This document shows, piece by piece, positions 7,541 through 14,888 of a DNA stretch of 48,715 bases. Origin of the DNA: Anaerolineae bacterium (lineage in GTDB: Bacteria > Chloroflexota > Anaerolineae > 4572-78 > J111); the NCBI GenBank assembly GCA_023382535.1, contig JAHDWA010000067.1, forward strand, positions 1-48,715, given 5' to 3'. The notes beneath the pieces were generated by a model. The model had not been told where the DNA came from, searched no databases, and worked only from the letters and a program-made list of their open reading frames with translations. Position 1 is the first letter of the stretch, and each line of letters opens with the position of its first letter. A program made the translations under genes and the position numbers.

Positions 7541-10171
7541 ATGGAGACACCAGTTTCGTTTGGGCTGTGGCTGAAAGAACGCCGCAAAAGACTGGACCTG
7601 ACCCAGGCCGACTTGGCCAATTGTGCCGGCTGCACCGTAGCCACCATCCGCAAAATTGAAGCGGACGAGCGCCGGCCTTCCCGCCAGGTAGCCGACCTCT
7701 TGGCCCAATGCCTGCATCTTCCGGCCGAACAGCACCCTCGCTTCTTGCAAGTCGCCCGCGGCGAGCGCCGCGTTGACCGGCTGGAAGGGGTCCCTCCGGC
7801 CCCAAAAGCTCAATCACCCCTGGAACATTTGCTGCCATCCCCCCGTTCAAAACTACCCCAGTCTGCAGCGCCCCTGGTGGGCCGCGAGCACGAACTGCTG
7901 GCAATTGCCCGGCTACTGGCTGACCCGCAGTGCCGCTTATTGACCCTGGTGGGGCCGGGTGGCATCGGCAAGACTCGCCTGGCCTTGCAGGCGGCCCAGC
8001 AGCAAGCGGGATTGGCGCATGGAGTTGCTTTTGTATCCCTGGCCCCGCTCACGGGCCGAGAACTAATCGTCACGGCTATTGCTGACTCCCTGGGGTTTGT
8101 CCTCTACGCCGCTACCGACCGGGCTGACCAACTGCTCCATTACTTGCGCGAAAAGTCCCTCCTGTTGGTGCTCGACAATTTTGAACACCTGCTGGCCGAT
8201 GAACCCAGCGTAGCCCTGGTCGGCGATCTGCTAAGCGGAGCGCCGGGGCTCAAGCTGCTGGCTACGTCGCGCGAGCCGCTACACTTACAGGCGGAGTGGG
8301 TGTTTGAAGTGCAGGGCTTACCCGTCCCCGAAAACGAGAAGCCAGGCGAATGGGAGGCGAGCAGTGCGGTGAAGCTGTTTTTACAGCGGGCGCAGCAGGC
8401 GCGAGTCGGTTTCAGTTTGACCACTGCGGATCGCCCGGCCGTCCTGCGTATCTGCCAGTTGGTCGAAGGGCTGCCACTGGGGATAGAATTGGCGGCGGCC
8501 TGGGTCCTGACCCTGTCCTGCCAGGAAATTGCAGTCGAACTTGAGCGCAGCCTGGCCGACCCCCGATCGGGATTGGATTTCCTGGCAGCTACCACCCGCG
8601 ACATTCCGGAACGGCACCGCTCCATCCATGCTGTGGTTGACCATTCCTGGAAATTGCTGTCGGCCGAGGAACAGCGGGTGCTGCGACAGTTATCCGTATT
8701 TCAGGGTGGCTTTGGACGTGAAGCGGCAGCCTACGTGGCGAGTGCCTCTCTCCCCATCCTATCAGGCCTGGTTTCAAAATCGCTGCTGCGCCGGACGGAC
8801 ACCGGGGCGGGTCGCTACGATTGGCACGAGCTGGTGCGGCAGTCTATACTGACCCGATTGCAAGCAGACCCGCAAGCGTACACCGAGAGCCGTGACCGCC
8901 ACTGCCAGTATTATGCGGCGCTGCTGGAACGTCGGGGACCGGCTTTGAAAGGCGCAGACCGGGCAGCAGTGGTGGCGGAGTTAATTGCCGACCTTGCTAA
9001 CTTGCGCCTCGCCTGGAACTGGGCGGCGACCAGACAGCAGGCCGGTGCGCTCAACCAGGCCGCCGATACCCTCTTCTGGCTGTACGAGTCGCGGAGCAAC
9101 TGCCGGGAAGGGGTACCGCTTTTTGGGCAGGCGGTACAGGGTTTGCAGGCAGACGAGAATTTATTGACAGAACCGGCCAAACGTCTCGCCCTGGGGCAAA
9201 CGCTAAATTTCCAGGGCTTTTTCTGTTTCCGTCAGGGCCAGCATCCCCAGGGGCGAGAGCTGTTGCAGCATAGTCTGGCGCTGCTTCGGCCCCTGGCCGG
9301 TAACGGCAACCTTCAGGTGCGAGCGGCTCTATCCGATACCGCTGCCTTCCTGGGAACGGTGCTGACGGCAATGGGCGATTATTCCGAGGGTCGCTCCCTC
9401 CTGTACGAGGGGCTGTCGCTCAAGCGTGCTTTTGGCGATCGTTGGGGTACGGCCTTCTGCCTGCGGCAGCTTGGACTGGCCGCTTACTCGCTAGGTGAGT
9501 ACGCCGAGGCGCACCGCCTGCTGGGGGAGAGCCTGCTCCTCAGCCGCGACATGGGGAACAGTTGGGCCACTGCCTCCTCGCTCAACGCCCTGGGTATGGT
9601 GGCTTATGCTCAGGGCGCGTACCAGGAAGCGCAGCAGTTGTTACAGGAAGGGTTGGCTGAAGGCCAATCTCTGGAAGATCGTTACAACATTGCCGTCAGT
9701 CTCAACGGCCTGGGATTGGTGAGCCAGGCGCTGGGCAATGGGTTAGAGGCGCAGCGATTTTTTGAAGAAAGTATAGCCATCTGGCGGGAGATTGGCACTC
9801 AAGGCGACTTGGCTGAAACCCTGAATAATTTGGGCCAGACCTTCCTGGCGTTGGAACAACGGTCCGAAGCCCGGCGCTGCTTCCTGGAAGCCCTGGCGGT
9901 GGCCCAGGAGACCCAAACTACACCTGTGGCGCTCGAGGCGTTGGCGGGCCTCGCCGCCTGGCAAGCCCAGGTAGGAGCGGCTGACAGGGCGTTGGAGTTA
10001 GCCCTCCTGGTGCTCCAACACCCGGCCAGTACGCCAAAGACCAAAACACAAGTTGAACGGCTACTGGCGAAAAGTGATACGAACTTGCCTTCGGAGCAAT
10101 CGGCGGCGCTTCGAGCGCAGACCCAGGGTAAGGACTTGGATGCAGTGGTCAGGGAACTTCTCCAGTCGTAA
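7541..10171 (+). CDS. XRE-NB-ARC-TPR transcriptional regulator (STAND type)
   Basis: A large 876-residue signal-transducing ATPase regulator. Residues ~7-60 form an XRE-type helix-turn-helix (LGLTQ-like DLTQADLANCAGC, VATIRKIEADERRPS). An NTPase domain follows, with Walker A GPGGIGKTRLAL, Walker B LLLVLDNFEHL and sensor LLATSREPL. A winged-helix segment (LLSAEEQRVLRQLSVFQGGF) comes next, then a long C-terminal array of TPR repeats (for example LNALGMVAYAQGAYQEA). Such proteins bind a ligand or partner through the TPRs, oligomerise with ATP and switch DNA binding. ATG at 7541 is the only sensible start. Its 3' end overlaps the convergent RsbW-like gene by 23 bp. Matching operators before both genes suggest autoregulation. 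Ligand unknown. Confidence 0.9.
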   Translation: METPVSFGLWLKERRKRLDLTQADLANCAGCTVATIRKIEADERRPSRQVADLLAQCLHLPAEQHPRFLQVARGERRVDRLEGVPPAPKAQSPLEHLLPSPRSKLPQSAAPLVGREHELLAIARLLADPQCRLLTLVGPGGIGKTRLALQAAQQQAGLAHGVAFVSLAPLTGRELIVTAIADSLGFVLYAATDRADQLLHYLREKSLLLVLDNFEHLLADEPSVALVGDLLSGAPGLKLLATSREPLHLQAEWVFEVQGLPVPENEKPGEWEASSAVKLFLQRAQQARVGFSLTTADRPAVLRICQLVEGLPLGIELAAAWVLTLSCQEIAVELERSLADPRSGLDFLAATTRDIPERHRSIHAVVDHSWKLLSAEEQRVLRQLSVFQGGFGREAAAYVASASLPILSGLVSKSLLRRTDTGAGRYDWHELVRQSILTRLQADPQAYTESRDRHCQYYAALLERRGPALKGADRAAVVAELIADLANLRLAWNWAATRQQAGALNQAADTLFWLYESRSNCREGVPLFGQAVQGLQADENLLTEPAKRLALGQTLNFQGFFCFRQGQHPQGRELLQHSLALLRPLAGNGNLQVRAALSDTAAFLGTVLTAMGDYSEGRSLLYEGLSLKRAFGDRWGTAFCLRQLGLAAYSLGEYAEAHRLLGESLLLSRDMGNSWATASSLNALGMVAYAQGAYQEAQQLLQEGLAEGQSLEDRYNIAVSLNGLGLVSQALGNGLEAQRFFEESIAIWREIGTQGDLAETLNNLGQTFLALEQRSEARRCFLEALAVAQETQTTPVALEALAGLAAWQAQVGAADRALELALLVLQHPASTPKTKTQVERLLAKSDTNLPSEQSAALRAQTQGKDLDAVVRELLQS

Positions 10172-10571
10172 AGTGAGACTGGCTCACCTCATCCTCCCGG
10201 TATAAAAACAGGTCAATAAAGTAAACCCCCTCATTCGGGTGAGTCTGCCCCTGTGCTTCCTTTTTATGGATGAGAAAAAAGCCCCAATTCCGTCCTGAGA
10301 CAGCCTGTTCCAACTTCAAGACCCGTAGACAGATCGGCTGGCTATGCTGGGAGTCGTTGCCCCATTCAACAGCCTTTAACGCGGCCTCGGCCACTACACT
10401 TTTAAGCCGCTCCGTGGTAGCAAGCGATAAACCCAACTCTTTCAATACAGCGGTGATCCGTTCTTCGGCGAGACGGTCACTATCGGACTCTTTAGGCAGG
10501 TTGAGCTCGGCCAGAAGTTTCCAGGCCGGGTCAGGTGTGATGTGAGTTGAACTTGTTGGATCAGGCGTCAT
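10149..10571 (-). CDS. RsbW-like (HATPase_c_2) protein lacking later nucleotide boxes
   Basis: A 140-residue protein whose middle, ITAVLKELGLSLATTERLK then VVAEAALKAVEWGND, matches the N-box of anti-sigma-factor kinases of the RsbW type (usually AVAEAxxNAxEHG). The key N-box Asn is replaced by Lys (ALKAV), and no later G-boxes can be seen, so ATP binding is doubtful. It may be a degenerate or specialised anti-sigma relative. ATG at 10571 is chosen because GGGAG precedes it. It is convergent with and overlaps the big regulator, and its upstream region carries the same GTAACG operator, which suggests the two form one regulatory unit. Confidence 0.6.
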   Translation of the reverse strand: MTPDPTSSTHITPDPAWKLLAELNLPKESDSDRLAEERITAVLKELGLSLATTERLKSVVAEAALKAVEWGNDSQHSQPICLRVLKLEQAVSGRNWGFFLIHKKEAQGQTHPNEGVYFIDLFLYREDEVSQSHFTTGEVP

Positions 10572-10630
10572 ACAGTTATCTCCCGGTTTGATTATTGTGC
10601 TGCCCCTATTAAACCACACCCGTGCCTCAT

Positions 10631-10667
10631 TTTGGTAACGCTGGTAACAGTTTGACCGTTACAAAAA
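10631..10667. promoter_or_regulatory. Second copy of the GTAACG operator
   Basis: TTTGGTAACGCT, 14 nt, CGTTACAAAAA, matching 7470-7508. An extra GGTAAC lies inside the spacer. It sits about 60 bp upstream of the RsbW-like start at 10571. Confidence 0.6.
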
Positions 10668-10758
10668 GTGAGACAATCAACGGCCCATATGTCTTAGCTG
10701 GCAGGATATGCTCTTCATCCAAAACGCCCGTTTCACCGCTGGGAATAAAAGAAATGGG

Positions 10759-10779
10759 CCTTGTTCGGAAATGACAAGG
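10759..10779. repeat. Imperfect palindrome related to the ACCTGTCG repeats
   Basis: CCTTGT and ACAAGG flank TCGGAAATG; overall it resembles the CCTGTCG-GAAA-CGACAGG palindrome at 2849-2868. It lies past the end of the LuxR remnant and could act as a terminator or be a diverged copy of the repeat. Confidence 0.4.
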
Positions 10780-10830
10780 CACGCGAATACCAGGAATAAT
10801 TTTATGGAGGAGTAGAGGGGTTTCAGTAAC

Positions 10831-11253
10831 TTATAGGAATCCGCGCTGGGTGGCTAGAGCGACCGCCTGAGCGCGGTTGTCTGCACCAAGCTTGTTGAAG
10901 ATTGAGGTAACGTGGAAACGAGTGGTGCGCTCGGTGATGAACAGTCTATCGGCAATCTGTTGGTTGGACAGACCTCCGGCCACCAGCCGCAGGACCTCGC
11001 GCTCCTGCTCGCTTAAGGGATTGGAGGGTCCAGATACTTTGTGGTCAGCGGTTGACCCCGTTGGGGAAACTTCTTGCACCAGGAGGGCCAATCCTTCCTC
11101 GGCCATTCGATCCGCCGGCAGATCACGCCCTTCCGCCCAGGCGGCGGCGAACCGGGTTTCACCCAGCCGGCTCTGCAATGTTTCGACCAGTTCTTGATGG
11201 GCAACTCGTTCCTGCGGCGCCCGCAGTAAACTCAGAATCTCGCGGAGGCTGTA
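10831..11253 (-). pseudogene. C-terminal fragment of a LuxR-family regulator
   Basis: The open frame encodes about 140 residues ending in an intact LuxR helix-turn-helix (LSEQEREVLRLVAGGLSNQQIADRLFI is the start; recognition helix near TERTTRFHVTSIFNKL). Before it lies SLREILSLLRAPQERVAHQE and FAAAWAEGRDLP, which in large NB-ARC/MalT-type regulators is the end of the TPR domain. A TGA at 11254-11256 closes the frame upstream with no good start codon or ribosome site, so the several hundred N-terminal residues are missing. I read it as a truncated gene. A shorter HTH-only protein from an internal TTG at 11178 cannot be excluded. Confidence 0.65.
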
Positions 11254-11298
11254 TCACGAATTGAATAGCCAGATGAGGAGGAGTCGAGTAAAATAGCG

Positions 11299-11318
11299 GC
11301 TCCCTCTTAAAAGGGAGC
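11299..11318. terminator. Short hairpin between LuxR remnant and hydrolase
   Basis: GCTCCCT and AGGGAGC form a 7-bp stem with a 6-nt loop. No T-run follows. Weak terminator or leader hairpin. Confidence 0.35.
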
Positions 11319-11343
11319 GAGTAACCGTTAGCCCAAAGTACGA

Positions 11344-12576
11344 ATGGTGTTGATCAATATGCTCAAATTTTACCAAACTATTCTTATCATACTGCTGGTA
11401 ATTATTATTCCGGCCTGCCAGTGGCTACCCTCGCCCCCAACTGAAGTAGCCCAACTGCCTCAAGCCCCAACGATGACCCCTATCCTTGCTACCTTTACCG
11501 CGGAACCAATCCCGTCGCCCACCTTGACCCCCTTACTCACGGCATCTCTCTCAGCTACCCCCCAACCTCTTACTGCAACTCTCACTGCCCTGGTTACTTC
11601 CAAAGCTACTCCTTCAGCTACCCTCCAACCTCTTACCGCGACTCCCACCCCTACGACTACACCCACCCCAACCAGTACCGTGCCCCCAACTCCTCTCCAT
11701 CCCCGCTCTATCGAAGTGATGCGCCAGCAGGAATACGCCGGCAGCGACCTGGTCATTGAAGAGACTCTCTCCCCTGGCGCGACCTACAGCCGCTATCTGG
11801 CCTCCTACCAATCGGAGGGGCTCAAAATATACGCTTTACTCACTATCCCCGCTGAAATCTCTCCGGAGAGCGGCTGGCCAGGCCTGGTCTTCAATCACGG
11901 CTACATCCCTCCGGCCCAGTATCGCACCGGCGAACGCTATGCAGCTTATGTGGATGCTTTTGCCCGGTCCGGTTATGTGGTGCTGATGCCCGATTATCGC
12001 GGCCATGGCGACTCTGAAGGAGCGCCCGCAGCCGGGTATGGGGCCACCGAATATGTGATTGATGTTCTAAATGCCCTGGGTTCCCTCAAACAATACTCGC
12101 TGGTAGACCCGCAGCGGCTGGGGATGTGGGGCCACTCTTTGGGGGGTGGACTGACCTTGCGGGCAATGGTTACCCTACCTGACATTAAAGCCGGAGTGAT
12201 CTGGGCCGGTGTAGTTGGACCATATTCTGACATCATCAATCATTGGACCCCGCCCACCCATCCGGCTGCCCAGGCCTGGCATAATGGCTTGCTCAATGAA
12301 TATGGAGCGGCGGCGGATGATACCGCTTTCTGGGATGCGCTCTCGCCCAATGCGTATCTGGCCACGATCAGCCCGATCCAACTCCACCATGGCACGGCTG
12401 ATACACATGTGCCGCTAGCCTTTTCCGAGACATTGGCCGGCCAACTGACGGCAGCAGGCCGGAACGTGGAGTTTTACATCTATGAAGGCGACGATCATAA
12501 CCTCAGCCAAAATCTCAGTGTGGCCCTGGACCGCTCGGTTGCTTTCTTCGATCAGCATTTGAAGAAAAGTGAATGA
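11344..12576 (+). CDS. Alpha/beta hydrolase lipoprotein with Thr/Pro-rich linker
   Basis: A 410-residue secreted hydrolase. The N-terminus has a hydrophobic signal ending in the lipobox IIPAC (Cys about residue 25), then some 90 residues of low-complexity Thr/Pro/Ser linker with PTPTTTPTPTSTVPPTP, which should hold the enzyme away from the membrane. The catalytic domain contains GLVFNHGY, DYRGHGDSEGAP, the nucleophile elbow WGHSLGGG, the acid loop HGTADTHVPL and the His in EGDDHNLS, so the triad is complete. It resembles S9-type peptidases and acyl esterases; the substrate is unknown. The start is uncertain: ATG at 11344 or the in-frame ATG six codons on, neither with a strong ribosome site. 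It is followed by a promoter for the DUF411 gene. Confidence 0.85.
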   Translation: MVLINMLKFYQTILIILLVIIIPACQWLPSPPTEVAQLPQAPTMTPILATFTAEPIPSPTLTPLLTASLSATPQPLTATLTALVTSKATPSATLQPLTATPTPTTTPTPTSTVPPTPLHPRSIEVMRQQEYAGSDLVIEETLSPGATYSRYLASYQSEGLKIYALLTIPAEISPESGWPGLVFNHGYIPPAQYRTGERYAAYVDAFARSGYVVLMPDYRGHGDSEGAPAAGYGATEYVIDVLNALGSLKQYSLVDPQRLGMWGHSLGGGLTLRAMVTLPDIKAGVIWAGVVGPYSDIINHWTPPTHPAAQAWHNGLLNEYGAAADDTAFWDALSPNAYLATISPIQLHHGTADTHVPLAFSETLAGQLTAAGRNVEFYIYEGDDHNLSQNLSVALDRSVAFFDQHLKKSE

Positions 12577-12587
12577 CCTTAATCTGA

Positions 12588-12615
12588 TTGCAGATGTGCT
12601 CCTCTGGGGTATAAT
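12588..12615 (+). promoter_or_regulatory. Sigma70-like promoter of the DUF411 selenoprotein gene
   Basis: TTGCAG at 12588-12593, a 16-bp spacer, and a perfect TATAAT at 12610-12615, 30 bp ahead of the ATG. AAAGGAG follows at 12628-12634. Confidence 0.65.
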
Positions 12616-12644
12616 TCCCGAAAAGAGAAAGGAGAGTATTATTT

Positions 12645-13130
12645 ATGGGGAGATCACTTTTTTTAACGATAGGGCTGTTGATGGCACTGCTGCTGGTGGC
12701 ATGTAGCTCGACTGCTTCTACCTCAACTGCGGCTCAACCAGAAAGCGTATCGCCGGAGATCACTGTTTACAAGTCCCCGACCTGAGGCTGCTGCGGTGAC
12801 TGGAGTGAGTATATCCAGGAAAACGGCTTTACTGTCAAGGCGGAAGACACCAACGACCTGGCGGTGGTAAAAGCGCGTTATCAGATCCCGGCTGAACTCC
12901 AGTCTTGCCATACGGCCATCGTTGATGGCTATGTCATAGAAGGACACGTGCCCGCGGCTGAAATTCGGCGGCTGATAGCCGAACGGCCTGACATTATTGG
13001 GCTGGCGGTAGCAGGGATGCCTGCCGGCTCGCCGGGAATGGAGGTGGCAGGAGCTGCCCCCGAACCTTTTGAGGTGATTGCCTTCGATAACTCGGGCAAA
13101 ACGGAAGTTTTTGCCAGTTACCCCAAGTAG
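12645..13130 (+). CDS. DUF411 metal-binding lipoprotein, predicted selenoprotein (Sec47)
   Basis: The full reading frame is 161 codons plus stop with one in-frame TGA at 12783-12785 (codon 47). Before it are a signal peptide with lipobox LLVAC (Cys20) and the strand ITVYKSPT; after it GCCGDWSEYIQENGF, then ARYQIPAELQSCHTAIVDG, YVIEGHVPAAEI and LAVAGMPAGSPGME, all hallmarks of DUF411. The family motif is SPTCGCCG, so TGA sits exactly on the first conserved Cys. DUF411 proteins are periplasmic and thought to bind copper. A 5-bp hairpin at 12800-12818 with a G-first loop starts 14 nt after the TGA, fitting a bacterial SECIS. The gene has its own promoter and AAAGGAG. A simple nonsense mutation is the alternative, but the position and two similar cases nearby argue for selenocysteine. 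Confidence 0.85.
12800..12818 (+). promoter_or_regulatory. Predicted bacterial SECIS hairpin of the DUF411 gene
   Basis: CTGGA, loop GTGAGTATA, TCCAG. The loop begins 19 nt after the TGA and its first base is G, as the bacterial SECIS model requires. Confidence 0.65.
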
Positions 13131-13188
13131 CAGCCGGAAACCCGCGACTTGATTTTTGCCTGGACCTTATTTCTCACTTAAAGGCGAT

Positions 13189-13216
13189 TTGCTTTTCACT
13201 ACTAACGTAATATAAT
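13189..13216 (+). promoter_or_regulatory. Promoter of the riboswitch-cbtB transcript
   Basis: TTGCTT at 13189-13194, 16-bp spacer, perfect TATAAT at 13211-13216, about 27 bp before the riboswitch P1 stem. Confidence 0.65.
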
Positions 13217-13242
13217 GCAGCTATAAATCGAAGAGATTCAAT

Positions 13243-13422
13243 AGAGGCGCCCGTTGCCCCGGATGGCACGGGCGGTAACGGCGAAGCCGGTGTAAGTCCG
13301 GCGCTATCCCGTAACTGTAAAAGTTAGATAATTAGAATCAGTAGCCGATAGTCAGAGGATAAACTTTCTGACTACTGACTACCGACTACTCTCCATCTGA
13401 CTAAGCCAGGTCGCCCGCCTCT
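13243..13422 (+). ncRNA. Cobalamin (B12) riboswitch
   Basis: The P1 stem is AGAGGCG (13243-13249) with CGCCTCT (13416-13422). Between lie the family signatures: GCCGGTGTAAGTCCGGCGCT, then ATCCCGTAACTGTAA, and near the 3' end AAGCCAGGTCGCC, the counterpart of the conserved AGxCAGGAxACC strand. B12 binding normally represses downstream expression. The peripheral arm at 13340-13390 is enlarged by a palindromic repeat also found at 35045-35085. A micro-ORF and an intrinsic terminator follow before cbtB, so control probably acts through termination. It is a natural regulator for a cobalt transport gene. Confidence 0.9.
13340..13390. repeat. Palindromic repeat inside the riboswitch arm
   Basis: AGTAGCCGATAGTCAG and CTGACTACCGACTACT pair over 16 positions with two mismatches. 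The element resembles the intergenic palindrome at 35045-35085 (AGTAGCCAGTAG ... CTACTGGCTACT). Confidence 0.55.
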
Positions 13423-13459
13423 GTTGGCTCTATACAACCTCGTGGAAGGGAGTAAGAGT

Positions 13460-13510
13460 ATGCCTCATCATTACCCGTCATCCGTTCATCTAACTATCAC
13501 CCATTTTTAG
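13460..13510 (+). CDS. 16-codon micro-ORF between riboswitch and terminator
   Basis: ATG at 13460 with GGGAG about 5 nt upstream opens a 16-residue peptide, MPHHYPSSVHLTITHF, ending in TAG at 13508-13510. Four of 16 residues are His. It lies just before the terminator stem (13514), so a ribosome stopping there could affect hairpin formation. It may be a leader peptide or chance; translation is not proven. Confidence 0.4.
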   Translation: MPHHYPSSVHLTITHF

Positions 13511-13513
13511 CTG

Positions 13514-13552
13514 ACCCGACCTTATATTATACCAGGTCGGGTTTTGTTTTTT
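13514..13552 (+). terminator. Intrinsic terminator downstream of the riboswitch
   Basis: ACCCGACCT and AGGTCGGGT form a perfect 9-bp stem with an 11-nt loop, followed by TTTGTTTTTT. It stands 25 bp before cbtB and is the expected expression platform. Confidence 0.85.
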
Positions 13553-13576
13553 AAACCATTGGATAGGAATTGAAGC

Positions 13577-13765
13577 ATGTATAAAACCTTAAATGAATAC
13601 AGCACGCAAACTTTTGGCATCACCTTAAATACCTTTGTCCAGATAACTGTCGTACTGGCGGTGGTAGCGGTGGTGGTTTGGGCGATGCTTTTTACCAGCT
13701 ATCCCCCACTACACGACTCGTTTCACGAGCTGCGGCATAGTCTGTATGTAATTCCCTGCCACTGA
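13577..13765 (+). CDS. cbtB: CbtB-type cobalt transporter subunit
   Basis: A 62-residue protein with one transmembrane helix (VQITVVLAVVAVVVWAMLF) and the C-terminal metal-ligand motif HDSFHELRHSLYVIPCH, typical of the CbtB family, whose His/Cys tail is thought to bind cobalt. Control by a B12 riboswitch is normal for this family. The usual partner CbtA is not next to it; instead an exported two-domain protein follows 10 bp later with a shared AGGAGG site, and then a LonB-like ATPase. Either these replace CbtA or CbtA is elsewhere. Start ATG is the first codon after GGATAGGAATTGA. Confidence 0.85.
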   Translation: MYKTLNEYSTQTFGITLNTFVQITVVLAVVAVVVWAMLFTSYPPLHDSFHELRHSLYVIPCH

Positions 13766-13775
13766 GGAGGCTATC

Positions 13776-14888
13776 ATGCTAGTTAAAAGAATAGCCAATC
13801 TTGTTTTGTTGATGGCCTTGTTTTGGGGGCCTTCGGCGCAAGCGCAGAGCGACCTATCGGTCATTTTGGAGGCAGCTCCCGCCGACAGCCAACCTGGACC
13901 CATTGGACCTGATAAAACTTTTGTCCACACTAGCCTGACTATTGTTGATGCCACCGGGCGGGCTGTGCCGAATGCCTTTCTCAAACTGCGCCTTGATGCT
14001 CCCGCCAGCAATCCTCTCCTCTCCACCGATTTCCCAGTGGTAGAAAGTACGACTCTGCTGCGTTACGAAGGCACACTACCCACTGGCCGTTTTGAGTTTG
14101 ACTACATTTATCCTATTCGCGGCCAGTACAATTTCCAGGTGGAGGCTGGGCGAGACGCGGCCACGCCTTCTTTTCACAATACACTCAACCTTGACTTGAG
14201 TGAGAACGTCAACGAGGTTATCAACCTCATTATTCTGGTGACAGGGTTACTGGCCTTGGGCATAGTCGCCGGTGTCGTTGTCGGCAATGGAGCGAGGGCA
14301 CAGCGGATGGCTACTATGGGCCTGGTTTTGATAGCTCTGGGGATTGGCCTCTTGAGTAGCCTGCCTTCAACGGTTCAGGCTCAACATGGTGAGCACGATG
14401 TCATGAGCGCCGAACCCTTCACCGAGAGCGCCACCAACAAGGACTTGACCTTAACCTATATGATGAACCCTGGCAGGGGTGAGGTTGGTAGGCTCAGTCA
14501 TCTCAACTTTGCGGCTACCGACAGCAGCGGTGCGCCGGTTCCTAACACCTCCTTTGCAGTCAAATTTTGGCATATCGAAGATAAAAAACAGGTCTTTGCC
14601 GCCAATCTGTACGCGCCCACCGGCCAGACCCAACTCGACTTCCAATTCTTCGATGGGGCCGAACACGAAGTCCAACTCCAAGCGAGCAGCGCCACCGGGA
14701 CGGTAGACCTGACCAAAGTCATAGCTGTTCAGCCTATTGATCCGCCGCTGCTGGTCAAAATCAAAACGACCCTCTACCTGGTATTAATTGTCTTTGGGGG
14801 CATTCTCGTCGGGCTGCGTTTCTCGTTTAATCGGAGCAAAAGTGGAATGGAACCTTCACCTCTAAACGCTCAACGTTCCACACTATGA
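13776..14888 (+). CDS. Exported two-domain membrane protein in the cobalt operon
   Basis: A 370-residue protein I do not recognise. It has a signal peptide ending AQAQS, a beta-rich extracytoplasmic domain (residues ~25-140), two transmembrane helices ([18 protein letters not shown] and a segment near [14 protein letters not shown]), a second beta-rich domain (~200-335), and a final helix [15 protein letters not shown]. Both soluble domains look like FixH/YtkA or macroglobulin-like sandwich folds ([34 protein letters not shown]). A His/Glu pair (QHGEHD) starts the second domain. It is translationally coupled to the ATPase by a 4-bp ATGA overlap. The operon position suggests an accessory role in cobalt handling. 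Confidence 0.7.
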   Translation: MLVKRIANLVLLMALFWGPSAQAQSDLSVILEAAPADSQPGPIGPDKTFVHTSLTIVDATGRAVPNAFLKLRLDAPASNPLLSTDFPVVESTTLLRYEGTLPTGRFEFDYIYPIRGQYNFQVEAGRDAATPSFHNTLNLDLSENVNEVINLIILVTGLLALGIVAGVVVGNGARAQRMATMGLVLIALGIGLLSSLPSTVQAQHGEHDVMSAEPFTESATNKDLTLTYMMNPGRGEVGRLSHLNFAATDSSGAPVPNTSFAVKFWHIEDKKQVFAANLYAPTGQTQLDFQFFDGAEHEVQLQASSATGTVDLTKVIAVQPIDPPLLVKIKTTLYLVLIVFGGILVGLRFSFNRSKSGMEPSPLNAQRSTL

